In this document: positions 8,722 through 17,687 of the stretch, piece after piece
How the letters are laid out: each line of letters starts with the position of its first letter
Position numbering within the stretch: position 1 is the first letter of the stretch
Assembly: GCA_032718475.1 (NCBI GenBank)
Contig: JAUCBJ010007951.1
Location: 1-20,396 of the forward strand
DNA length: 20,396 nt
DNA from: Nemertoderma westbladi
Lineage: Eukaryota; Xenacoelomorpha; Nemertodermatida; Nemertodermatidae
Direction of reading: 5' to 3'
Notes under the pieces: model-generated
The model's input: only the letters and a program-made list of their open reading frames with translations
Told to the model about the DNA's origin: nothing
Databases searched by the model: none
Translations under genes and position numbers: made by a program

Positions 8722-9241
8722 CAACATATGGAGTGGGTGTGTGACTCTATTATTTTATATTATTTTATTATTTTTATATTTATGTATGTATTACTATGTA
8801 ATTTTATTATAATCGTTTTATTTAATTTAGTAGAATATTATTTAGCGATTATTTAGTAGAATAGTGCAATATATTCGTGTTTATTGCGTACGTAATTACT
8901 TATATTATATTTAGTGTGACGGTGAGAAACAAGTGTTTTTCTCTTTCCTTACTGTCCGTATTATACTATAAATACGTAACTACAGTAAGATGAAATGTCC
9001 GTACTTATTAAAGTACAATGAAGCCACTACTATATTTAAGTATTATTGGTAGGCAGAGTATTAGGAATGCAAAGTTCAGATCCTCGTGTCTCGGCTAAAC
9101 CAAGCTCTGGGTAGACCTTGGAAACGACTTGCCTCTTCACACTGACATTGCTTCGTGCGATATTGCTCTCATACCGTATATTAAATAATACATATAGTAG
9201 CGTGATGTCCCTTTAACAGTAGCGTATAACGCAAAATAAAT

Positions 9242-9560
9242 CTGTTAAACCCTTTGACCATCTGTAATTCTAGTCGATTAAGATATCGCGGCACCCACCG
9301 ATATACTTGAAAGACAAATTTCTAGAATCAATGGTTAACGTCCCCAGACAAGTTCTGGAATAAACTGGTGCCCATCCTTAATATTAATTATTAATATTTA
9401 CAAAATCTGTCAAATATCAGATCCTTTAAAATTCTAGTCGATTAAGATATCGTAGCACTTACCGATACTCTTAAAAGGACAAAATTCCTAGAATCAAGGA
9501 TCCCAGTCCCCAGACATGTTCTGGAATAAAATTGTGTCTATTTAACATTAAATAATAAAA
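9242..9560. repeat. 165-bp direct repeat, two diverged copies
   Basis: ATTCTAGTCGATTAAGATAT occurs at 9267 and 9431. Each copy continues with a CACC/ACTTACCGATA block, CTAGAATCAA, CCCCAGACA and TTCTGGAATAAA in the same order. Upstream, CTGTTAAA (9242) and CTGTCAAA (9407) mark the unit start. Within each copy ATTCTAG and CTAGAAT form an inverted pair. Repeats of this kind are common in LTR U3 regions, but no such role is shown here. Confidence 0.85.
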
Positions 9561-9668
9561 TTTACGGGAATAAATTTAAATTCATATATTTAAATGAATT
9601 TAATAAATTGTCATTTTGTACAATTTATAACATTCCCAAAATTCCATTAATTAATAGATCATGGGAGC

Positions 9669-9710
9669 GGAGATTCACTCTATTAAGTGTATTTGTGTGC
9701 GAGAATCTCC
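9669..9710. other. Inverted repeat with 8-bp perfect arms
   Basis: GGAGATTC (9669-9676) is the exact reverse complement of GAATCTCC (9703-9710), with a 26-nt spacer. It stands alone in noncoding DNA and has no T-run. It may be chance. Confidence 0.4.
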
Positions 9711-10367
9711 AATGCATAGTCAATAGCCGATAAAATTCATAGAATCATGTATAAAGGGGATATTGACCATTAAAGAATTACTATTAAATAGCATCCCAGA
9801 TCTGTATGCATGAGAATTACCCTAATTCCACCGCTAGCTTTCCATAATGTCACCATGGCAACAACCACGCTAGAATTAGAAGCGAGTTAACAGAACAATA
9901 AAAGGCTTGCGTATTGAATAGCATACGGAATAAATAGCACACCGCTAGTATCCAAGAATACATAATAACAACGTGACATTCTGGAAGGCACTTGACTAAC
10001 GGACAAATGACCCGAATGTGTGATAGAATGTGTACCATTTGTGACTGTTACGTGGAATTTGTGCGTTTGTAGGTGAATGTTACTACTAAGGTGTGTTTAC
10101 AGTAGCGAGTCGCAATTGTGAAAGTAACCCTAACTCTCCAGTAAGAACCTAAAGTATATCTAAGCCTTTGGGACGGACGGTGGAGTGGCTCGTGCTGGTT
10201 GTTGTAGTCGTTGTGCAGCTACGACGTTGGCGATAGGCACATCGGCGAAAGTACACCAGCGCTGAGGATCTCGCACTGTCCGGGGGCAGAGAGGGGTAGG
10301 CAGCGACGCCCGCTCGCCTAAATATAAACTCATTATAATATGGATAAACTTATATACTGTAGCAGAT

Positions 10368-10529
10368 ATGATTGAGTTGATAGAAGATGATCTTGGTATC
10401 AGGGAGCGATATACTCTACCTTTACAAGCGTTTGTTGATAGCTTGATACGCGGCGACGCTGGTCCAACTACTACGGAGGACTATGGTCGTTATATCTAAC
10501 CGCCAATGTGCAACTTGCGCGTGGGTTAG
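10368..10529 (+). pseudogene. Decayed coding sequence of unknown function, 5' segment
   Basis: From ATG at 10368 an open frame of 43 codons runs to TAA at 10497-10499 (begins MIELIEDDLGIRERYTLP). The last 33 nt before the insertion read plausibly in another frame (LTANVQLARG), and that frame continues in register on the far side of the 10530-11905 insertion. I read this as the 5' part of a coding sequence with one frameshift near 10490, later split by the insertion. A TATA-like TAAATATAAA lies about 40 bp upstream, after a G+C-rich stretch. I do not recognise the protein. Confidence 0.45.
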
Positions 10530-10530
10530 G

Positions 10531-10732
10531 AGTGTTGAGAACTGTAACTGTAATTATACTGTAACTGCAACTGTAACTGAATGATTTTGATGATTTTGTT
10601 GATACTGTAACTATAACTGTAACTGTAATTGCGAATTTTGAATACTGTAACTGAAACTGTAATTACGAATTTTGAATACTGTAACTGTAACTGAAACTGA
10701 AATTAACAAAATCCGATTCAATTCTCAATCAC
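10531..10732. repeat. CTGTAA-rich block, left copy, MITE-like
   Basis: The block starts with GTGTTGAGAACTG and ends GATTCAATTCTCAATCAC, an imperfect inverted match to its own start. Between these are repeated CTGTAA and CTGAAA hexamers and the spacers GAATTTTGAATACTG. The right end matches the end of the block at 11678-11903, suggesting a family of short elements built around a hexamer array. Confidence 0.65.
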
Positions 10733-11677
10733 ACAATTAACATGAATGGGCATTTAAAACAGTATTGTAATAGTATAGAGTATAGTTTAATAAATGAATA
10801 ACAGTGGTTACCATAGCTATCATTTTTAAAACATTGTTATAAAAAACAATCTCATTTTTTCCACTTCTGAACAAAACCATCATATTACACAATAAAAAAA
10901 GACCTATTGTCCACTTAGCCCAAATGTGATTTATTTGGCGAGTCAAGTAGTGAACGAAGATCTACAGTAGCATATAGTCTATGTTTATCTGTCTCAACTA
11001 TCTTTCCACTTATCACCACTTTCTCTTCATATTAAATGTAAATGTTTTAGATAAACAAAGAAAAGTTAGGCCTAATGGTAGAGGGATATTAACGGATATA
11101 TATTTTACATTATGAATTATTAATGTTACCCGGTAATATTAATATCACAATCACACTAGAGGCACACTGGAAATTAAATTTTGATCAAGTTTACCATTAT
11201 AAAATTACAAAATTAAACTTAAAAGTGAAAGGAGCAGCTTATCGAGGTGGGTCTAACCAAAACAATAAATATATGAATCCTAAAACAAATTACGAATTAA
11301 GGAAAATGAGCAGGATTCAGAAGCATGGCTTTTATAACCAAAACAATAAATGATAACAGTACTGTACAAGCACTGAAACAAGATGTACAGTAAAATGTGG
11401 GTGCCTTTAGTGTGATCTTGTGACGTGCCACTTTCATTACATACTGACCTATTAGCTCTAGAAAGAGGACGTTTCGTAATGAACATTATTATTAGCGGAT
11501 ATTACAGTAATATATTAAAGTGCCTCATTTATAGTTTCAGATATCTTTTTTTTTATTTGGCAAGTGATTTCGTTTGATTTTTGTTGGGCAAGTGACTCAT
11601 TGGGTGAGTGTACTGCACTGCACCCCGCCCCGATGAGACTACATTAATTCAATGACTGCTTACTACGTGAGATCATA

Positions 11678-11903
11678 TATATTGAATCTATAACTGAAAC
11701 TGAAACTGAAACTGAAATGCTCAATTTTGTAATACTGAAACTGTAACTGAAATGTTACTCTTTGTAATACTGAAACTGTAACTGTAACTGAAATGCAAAA
11801 CTTTGAATACTGAAACTGTAACTGTAACTGAAATGCAAAACTTTGAATACTGAAACTGTAACTGTAACTGAAATTAGTTAAAATTGATTCAGTTCTCAAC
11901 ACT
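11678..11903. repeat. CTGTAA/CTGAAA-rich block, right copy, MITE-like
   Basis: Three successive sub-units share the pattern AATACTGAAACTGTAACTG; the last two, from about 11793, also share GAAATGCAAAACTTTG in between. The block ends GATTCAGTTCTCAACACT, the inverted copy of the left end at 10531. Its own left end (TTGAATCTATAACTG) only weakly resembles that terminal repeat. Open frames across it on the minus strand are low-complexity repeat translations, not genes. Confidence 0.7.
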
Positions 11904-11905
11904 AG

Positions 11906-12038
11906 GTTAGACTGTAGAAAATTCATCGCTGGCTATACGCATCGTAATGGTACGTATATGGACTTCTTAACTACTGGTCATCCTATCAACCTACACGATA
12001 CGAACGATATAGACACCAAAGGGAAATGGTTTATTTAA
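11906..12038 (+). pseudogene. Decayed coding sequence, segment right of the insertion
   Basis: The frame starting GAC at 11910 is open to TAA at 12036-12038 and includes FIAGYTHRNGTYMDFLTTG. It is in register with the last 33 nt left of the insertion (10497-10529) if the insertion and one GTTAG are removed. The next downstream segment lies in a different frame beginning at about 12013, so a second frameshift falls around 12010-12040. No family is recognised. Confidence 0.45.
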
Positions 12039-12561
12039 ATATCATACCCAGCGGAAGCGGAACGATAAACTGAGACTCGAACACGAAAATTCTATTCGAA
12101 ACCGACTCGAAAGTGCAGATGTCGAAATGCCGGATAAACGCAGCGACTCCACCAAATACCTGGAATTCTTGAGAGAAACCTATCTCGATATTACCAGTCA
12201 ACAGAATCTAGAAACTCGATATCCTCAAGGTATACATCATGACCGCATGGTAGAACTCAAACGGCTCTATTCCACTATGATGTATCTTACCGCCGATCGA
12301 TCGCTACCTGTTGTACCGGATAGCTTCGAACGGATGGAGGAATATTCTAAGCTGGAGAAAGATCACTCGCGTTTCCCCTACAAGACGTGCGTTTTTGGTA
12401 TTATTGCGATGAATGCCCAAGACCCAACCAACAAACGGAAAGACATAAACATCCGCGGAGACGTTGCACTAAACACGGTTTTACTCGCTATACTTGCGGG
12501 AGTTTCGAGCGAAATTTGTTTGACGTATCACCTACGCTCGTTCGACTCAGACGATCCTTAA
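12013..12561 (+). pseudogene. Unknown coding segment, longest open part of the decayed gene
   Basis: The frame is open from 12013 to TAA at 12559-12561, with an in-frame ATG at 12127 giving 144 codons (MPDKRSDSTKYLEFLRETY). The N-terminal side is basic and charged. Composition looks protein-like: mixed hydrophobic and charged residues, and a hydrophobic stretch LNTVLLAILAG near the end. I recognise no domain. It could be a small intact gene, but the flanking segments in other frames, with only 8 bp to the next ATG, suggest one broken longer protein. A mobile-element or viral origin is possible but not shown. Confidence 0.45.
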
Positions 12562-12569
12562 ATAAACCA

Positions 12570-12869
12570 ATGATCAGAGTTTCGGAATACTCGATCAGAA
12601 CTCCTCATTCCCTAGTGAGACTTCAGACTCTTGATCCTATTAGTATGACGGATCCTCCCGAGCTGTACTCACTGCTCAAAGATCTAGTGTTACCTGAACA
12701 ATTAGTCGGTGGCACCCCAGTTGTGGGCTTCCTAGATATTAGCCCATTCTCCCTAGCCGGATTGGGACGCGGACATTTAATATCGCCGTTTAACCCTTAC
12801 CATCGTCCCGGCTTAACACGATATAACCTGTCACCAAAGTGGCGGAGAACGTTGTACCAAACGAGTTAA
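12570..12869 (+). pseudogene. Unknown coding segment in a shifted frame
   Basis: This 99-residue frame starts at ATG 12570, 8 bp after the previous stop, and ends at 12869. It contains a Pro/Gly/Leu-rich portion (GTPVVGFLDISPFSLAGLG) and ends in a basic stretch. The same frame is already open upstream through the end of the preceding segment, so a single frameshift near 12540 would join them. No family is recognised. It may be a short real ORF, but the neighbourhood favours a decayed gene. Confidence 0.4.
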
Positions 12870-13261
12870 ACGCTATTCCACAAAGATCAGAAAGGAAACC
12901 TGCGTTTGTTCAGATAAACGTAAGTTGTAACAGCAAGTCCAAGCGATAAACGAATTGTCTTTATCTCAGTTCGATTGTGAAATCCAGAATCTCTAAGAAG
13001 ATATCGAACTTAGACAACTCCATCCTCTGCGAGAGTTTTGGATGAACGTATCCAGCTACGAGCGGAGGAAAATCAGCTCGAGGAGAAGCATATCGAAACG
13101 GCGGATACCCCGACCATAATCCTACACCTTCTGATGCAATCATATTGCACCCTTCACCCAGGATTTATAGCCCTCCTAGTAAAGTGGCTCGCCCCAAAGA
13201 GAAAAGGACTCTTGCTAGCCTCAAAAAACTGCGTAAACGCCGTCTGCGTAAGAAAGACTAA
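12870..13261 (+). pseudogene. 3' part of the decayed gene with a basic C-terminal tail
   Basis: No single frame is open throughout. Protein-like stretches alternate between frames: a Gln/Glu/Leu-rich stretch near 12930-13030, a charged stretch ERIQLRAEENQLEEKHIE near 13044, and a final frame open from 13044 to TAA at 13259-13261 that ends in a strongly basic tail (KKLRKRRLRKKD). A Lys/Arg-rich end suggests nucleic-acid binding or nuclear localisation. The frame breaks and one in-frame stop indicate decay. Identity unknown. Confidence 0.35.
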
Positions 13262-14216
13262 CTGTTTAGAGTATCTTTATATTTTAGAAACTGTGATTTG
13301 TTATATTTTATAGACTTAAATCCCATTTTCTGGGAGCGGTGTAAAAGCTTTTGCGTCATTAACCGGTTATTTTCCCTTAAAGTACTCTGTAGTTGGTTTG
13401 CCAGGTATGGGGGGGCCGTGTCCTTGCTGTACTGGTGTTTTAGAGGACATAAAAGTCATTTCTTCTGTATTTGTACTGTATTTGTACTTTAGAGGACATA
13501 ATCCGCAATCTCGTGACGCGATAAGCTGGATACTCTTGAAAACAGTGTCGCTACCATGACGACGGCTAGCAGCTGATATTGCCACGTCGACATTTCTTTG
13601 TTTCTTTGTTCTCTCGTTGTTCGGTTGACCAATCAGAGCGTTTTTTGTCTCTGTGTTGGAGGTGTATACAGAACTCAGTAATTCAGTGTTATGCTTTTGC
13701 CCAGAGCCTAAGAAGACCGGCTTTTGGCACCTCCGTATATCAGCGTTCTTTAGCTTTACATTAGTAGGCTTAATTATAGAACGTATATCTGTTATCGAGT
13801 TAATTACAATCTTATCATACATATCTATGCAATTCATATCTTACATTACTGCTTTTGCTGTTGGTTATTCGTTATATTTGTTGATGAATTATTATATCGG
13901 AATACTGATCAATAGTCAGACACCCCACCTTCTTGATATACTAAAGGTTAGAGAGACCGGTTACAAATAAACGATTGCGACCTATGTTGAGTGGTTTGAA
14001 GTGAATCTAATGCTATTTCATATGCCCAACATAAATTGTCTGTTGCTCTCTTTATACGTGACTAAATTTAGTGAAGGTCGGCAGATTAGTGTGCAGTATT
14101 GTGCAGCATTGTGTATGATTGTAACTGATAACAAAGCATCTCCTAAAGAATGCGCCATATACGTTAATCTATAGCCTTTTCGTTGTGACTAGTTTAAGTC
14201 ATAACTCTGTTTATAT
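13262..14216. other. Region without a supportable gene
   Basis: Open frames exist on both strands (the longest is 156 codons on the minus strand, 13367-13837), but they overlap each other and show no domain. Visible details: a direct repeat TTTAGAGGACATAA at 13439 and 13488, a tandem CTGTATTTGTA near 13467, a CCAAT-type sequence GACCAATCAGAGCG at about 13627, and TTCTTTG tandem copies near 13595. The CCAAT box could belong to a promoter, but no start site or transcript can be tied to it. Confidence 0.5.
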
Positions 14217-14246
14217 AGATATTTATTTATTTTTATTTATTATTTC
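14217..14246 (-). other. 3' tail of the non-LTR element
   Basis: On the minus strand the element ends with GTCGGCCTGTCCGATTTTTA, then TGAAATAATAAATAAAAATA and further AAATA units. CGGCCTGTCCG can form a small hairpin just before the tail. Many APE-type elements end in such AATAAATA-like simple repeats rather than a long poly(A). The exact last base and any target duplication cannot be fixed without the other end. Confidence 0.7.
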
Positions 14247-14366
14247 ATAAAAATCGGACAGGCCGACAGTTTAAAATACGTCAAACAAACACACAATTTA
14301 CAGGTTAAAATCCTCAGTAGGTAGGCTAACTAGCTACTACATCACACATCAATTTAGATCTATTGA

Positions 14367-17300
14367 TCAATAACTTAAATCACATTGATTTGATACACCA
14401 AAGTAGTTGAGTATATAATGGCGTCTCCTTGCAAGTGGGAGGGACAGTTTGTGGCACTGATCAATAAAAGAGGCGTCCATTCTATCCTTGATGGATGGTT
14501 CTCCGGGAGCCACCCTCGACAATATACTTTTGACTGAGTATTTCATCGTTGCCAGTGAACTCAAGTAGGGAAGTGAGAATCTCGCAGATGCTTTAGCGTA
14601 TATGCTGCCAAGACCAATGTAATTGCTGCCACTACTGGTAACATTGCGTATGAGGGTGATGCCAAGCCCAGAGTTCAAGCTTGTATTTGGGCAGCTCCGC
14701 AAACTCATGATTGTCCGAATAGAGGACCTGAACACATCATTGGCAAATATACTACCATTAAATAGCAAATATAAGGTGGAGTTACTGGCATATCGCCCAA
14801 TACATAACAAACCCCTAAGGAGCCTCCTATAATGAATTTCCAGGATTTCAATCTGCGATTGTGATAGGGCACCAAGAAGGAATTTAAGTCTATATAAAAT
14901 CGAGGGCACGCCCACAGCCTTCCACAATCTAACCACTGTCTTGCAGTCCAACCACTTAACGGTCCATGATTTCCTGCGGAAAATTGCATGGACCACCGAC
15001 ATGGTCCTTATGCAGTATTGTAGAGCATCCTGTTTCTTTACGGCAAGGTTGAATCCGAGGAATACCAACTCTTTCGCTTCAGGTATGAGAGTATTATTTA
15101 ACACCAGAAATGCTGGATGCTGTGATGTTGAGCTGTATATCCACTTCGTCTTGGATTTTTCAATATCCAATCCAATTTTCTTAGTTTCCTCGGATATGAT
15201 TCTCACCATATATTGCATCTCTAAACCAGTGGAGGCAAGTAACAGAAAGTCATCGGCATAGCTTAATGCACCTAGCCACGTGCTATCAATATTACAGCCA
15301 ACTCCTTTTGATTGCAACTCATTCAAAATAGAGGCAGTGAATATGTTGAACAAGATAGGTGATAGAACGGATCCTTGTTTTACTCCTTTTCCCAATGTGT
15401 AATATGTGTATTTTATCGAATCCCCAAATTTTAGAAAGATTTTGGTGCATCTGTAATAATCACAGAGTACAAGCACGATATGTGGATTTAGAAACTCAGT
15501 CAGCCGACGAAAAAGCTTATAGTAATTAACATCATCAAACGCAGATTTTATGTCCAGCTGACACATGAAAATCGACGAGTCACGCTGCTTATAATACTCC
15601 ACACATTCAAGTGCAAGGGATATAATCATATCGGCACTAAGTTTCTTTTTATACCCGAATTGATTGACGTTCGTATGTGCAGCCGCACTGGAAGGAAAAT
15701 ATAGCGTTAGTATCAAGGCCTCAAAGACCTTCGCAAGTAGGTTCACAGTAGCTATTGGTCTATATGAAGTATCATGGAGGGGATTTTTGTTCTTTCCTTT
15801 GTAGATATGTGTGATGATTGTTTCTCCAAAAGAAGTCGGAACCCTGCCAAGTTTTATTGCAGCGTTAAATATATTAGCAACGCTGTCTGATAGTGATCCT
15901 GGGTATGAATACAACAGATGTTCTGCAACCAAAGAACCCTTGTCAGGGGCCTTCCCCTTCTTCAGTTTTGAAATAATTTTCCTAACAGTTGCAGGAGAGA
16001 CAGATGGCATTGTGACATTACTCTTATTTCCCTTTAACTCGTTGACTAATCCCACAAGACATTGATTGTCATCGCTTCCAGTAGTATCCTGTTGAAACCG
16101 AATTTCAATGGATTGTTGCACAGCCAGTGGTACAATCACAGCGCGGTTATTACCAAAGTATGACCAGAATCGCTTGGGGCTATTTTTATATAAACTTGAT
16201 GCTTTCAGCAGATTTGTACGCACCTTGTCCTTTATAAGTTTACTCTGTAGATGACGAACAACCGCTTTAGAAGATTGGAAAGCTTTCCTCAAATGCTCCT
16301 TCACCTTATTATCAGTCGCTTGCTTCCACATGCTGTGCAAACGTCTTGTCACAATTACCCTTTCCTTTAGTGAGGAACAGTTGATCCACGGTTTGCGCCT
16401 TTGTCTAATCCGCCTCCGAATTGGTATGTATCGCTGCGATGCACTAGATAAGATGTCTTCAACTCTTGCAGTATAATTATGGAGATCCTGTATCGTCCAT
16501 ATGCATAATTTGCTTTCATAATTGTTATTTAGCTCTATTAATTCCGTTTCCACCATGTTTGCATATGCTTCAATCTTCTTTTTTGTAGCGCGGTTCCAAT
16601 TGTAACGAACAATACTCAAGTGTTTTGCAGTTTTTGATGCATCAGGGTTATGTGATTTTGTTGGTGTCTCTATCCCAATAGTTGCTACTACTGGAACATG
16701 ATCGGAGTTGTTAACTGAGGGATCCATAGACAACACTTTGCCACTGATCTTTAGAGTCCCATTTGATACAGTGACGATATGATCCAGGTAGGAGATGCCT
16801 ACTCCACTTCTATAAAACGTGTGTTTCGGTCCTGAGAATGAAACATGTGTGTCCACTGCTGTCATTCCACAACTCTCTAGAAAATTGTTGAATTTCTTTC
16901 CCCTGGACGTGGCAGTGAATCTACTATATCGATTACCCTGTAGTGAACCCAGGTCGGCATTGCAGTCTGAGAGTAGAACAGGTATAGCGGTGTGGTTTTC
17001 ACTTATTACCGCCTGTACCTGGCCAAGATAATGGTCGTACGTAGCACAGGGTTTACATGCATCTGGTGCATATCCAGAGAGAAACAAATACTCAGCTCCA
17101 TTGCTCTTTATTGTAGTTCTTATTCCAACAACACTATCACTGACAGTTATTGGAGAGATGTCCGAATAAATAGACTTCCTGACAAATATAGCTACACCAC
17201 CTCTGTTCATGTAGTTATAGGTTTTATCAGAAGTTGCATATACGCAGTAAAACTCATCATTAAAATCTGTAAGCAGTTCTTTAGCCTCTTGTTGATCTAG

Positions 17301-17687
17301 CCAGTGTTCCTGCAGCCCCAATATATCTGTATTTACTAATAGCGTATTAATGTAAGCCACATTATTTTCAAAACCACGACAATTGTAAGTTATTACTCTA
17401 ATATTGGAGTCAATTTCACATTTCACATCCCTCCCAAAATTAATAATTTCCTTTTGACTGCCACGAACAGATCCACATTCGAGTTTATAATTGAATTGTT
17501 TGTGGTTCTGTTCTTGATTTATGTCTCTGCGCATTCGTTTTGTCCATACCCAGTTCCTACAAGTCCTCTTCCTCCAGCCATTCCTCCATTGAATATTGTT
17601 AAAGAGAATGCCTGTGCCCACTCCCCACGCTATCTCTATGGTTCCAAGTCCGGCAGCGAATGCTGTGTCGAGGCCAGAAGGTATCAC
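14367..17687 (-). CDS. Non-LTR retrotransposon ORF2: endonuclease-reverse transcriptase
   Basis: The frame encodes 1106 residues counted from GTG at 17687, which directly follows an in-frame stop. The first ATG is at 17534 (residue 52), 64 nt after the ORF1 stop, and is the likelier start. The endonuclease spans about 95-335, with N102 (YNCRG), E127 (LQEHWL), Y206/D209 (GYAPD), D241/N243 (SDCNADLG), D302 and S328-D329-H330. A linker of basic helical character follows (about 360-520). The reverse transcriptase spans about 560-850: KLKKGKAPDKG, SYRPIATVN, LDIKSAFDDV (D712), QGSVLSP and YADD (810-813). The C-terminal 250 residues have no visible zinc knuckle or RNase H. The protein would nick target DNA and copy the element RNA by target-primed reverse transcription. 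All catalytic positions are intact. Confidence 0.95.
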   Translation of the reverse strand: MIPSGLDTAFAAGLGTIEIAWGVGTGILFNNIQWRNGWRKRTCRNWVWTKRMRRDINQEQNHKQFNYKLECGSVRGSQKEIINFGRDVKCEIDSNIRVITYNCRGFENNVAYINTLLVNTDILGLQEHWLDQQEAKELLTDFNDEFYCVYATSDKTYNYMNRGGVAIFVRKSIYSDISPITVSDSVVGIRTTIKSNGAEYLFLSGYAPDACKPCATYDHYLGQVQAVISENHTAIPVLLSDCNADLGSLQGNRYSRFTATSRGKKFNNFLESCGMTAVDTHVSFSGPKHTFYRSGVGISYLDHIVTVSNGTLKISGKVLSMDPSVNNSDHVPVVATIGIETPTKSHNPDASKTAKHLSIVRYNWNRATKKKIEAYANMVETELIELNNNYESKLCIWTIQDLHNYTARVEDILSSASQRYIPIRRRIRQRRKPWINCSSLKERVIVTRRLHSMWKQATDNKVKEHLRKAFQSSKAVVRHLQSKLIKDKVRTNLLKASSLYKNSPKRFWSYFGNNRAVIVPLAVQQSIEIRFQQDTTGSDDNQCLVGLVNELKGNKSNVTMPSVSPATVRKIISKLKKGKAPDKGSLVAEHLLYSYPGSLSDSVANIFNAAIKLGRVPTSFGETIITHIYKGKNKNPLHDTSYRPIATVNLLAKVFEALILTLYFPSSAAAHTNVNQFGYKKKLSADMIISLALECVEYYKQRDSSIFMCQLDIKSAFDDVNYYKLFRRLTEFLNPHIVLVLCDYYRCTKIFLKFGDSIKYTYYTLGKGVKQGSVLSPILFNIFTASILNELQSKGVGCNIDSTWLGALSYADDFLLLASTGLEMQYMVRIISEETKKIGLDIEKSKTKWIYSSTSQHPAFLVLNNTLIPEAKELVFLGFNLAVKKQDALQYCIRTMSVVHAIFRRKSWTVKWLDCKTVVRLWKAVGVPSILYRLKFLLGALSQSQIEILEIHYRRLLRGLLCIGRYASNSTLYLLFNGSIFANDVFRSSIRTIMSLRSCPNTSLNSGLGITLIRNVTSSGSNYIGLGSIYAKASARFSLPYLSSLATMKYSVKSILSRVAPGEPSIKDRMDASFIDQCHKLSLPLARRRHYILNYFGVSNQCDLSY

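Larger units (their letters stand above)
8722..10330. other. Noncoding A+T-rich region after the BEL frame, possibly containing its 3' LTR
   Basis: No coding region is supported here; open frames are short and without motifs. The region is strongly A+T-rich, with a 165-bp direct repeat (9242-9560), and becomes G+C-rich at about 10175-10320. A TATA-like TATAAATA lies near 8969 and TAAATATAAA near 10319. The place to look for a 3' LTR is here, since the BEL frame ends at 8721, but no second copy exists in the window to define it. Calling any part an LTR is inference. Confidence 0.5.
10530..11905. mobile_element. 1.37-kb non-autonomous insertion with terminal inverted repeats
   Basis: AGTGTTGAGAACTG (10531-10544) is the perfect inverted complement of CAGTTCTCAACACT (11890-11903). 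GTTAG occurs just outside on both sides (10525-10529 and 11906-11910) and is a candidate 5-bp target duplication. Removing the insertion plus one GTTAG restores an open frame across the site. The interior is A+T-rich and has no transposase or other credible gene. Both ends carry a CTGTAA/CTGAAA-rich block of about 200 bp in the same orientation. It could be one element, or two related MITEs with intervening DNA. The interval 10525-11905 also starts with GT and ends with AG, so an intron-like reading is possible. Confidence 0.55.

Noticed and set aside
8722-10330. A defined 3' LTR for the BEL element.
   Set aside because: No paired LTR, clear TG...CA ends or polypurine tract could be identified, so boundaries would be guesswork.
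11663-11926. Minus-strand frame rich in FSYSYSF and QLQLQFQ.
   Set aside because: It translates the CTGTAA/CTGAAA hexamer array.
13367-13837. Minus-strand frame of 156 codons starting with ATG.
   Set aside because: No motif is recognised, composition is unremarkable, it overlaps an equally plausible plus-strand frame at 13653-13970, and it lies among decayed sequence.
13653-13970. Plus-strand frame with hydrophobic stretches that could be membrane segments.
   Set aside because: It begins at GTG rather than ATG, and A+T-rich noncoding DNA readily gives Ile/Leu/Phe-rich translations.
15811-17300. Plus-strand open frames opposite ORF2.
   Set aside because: They are antisense shadows of the well-supported ORF2 frame.
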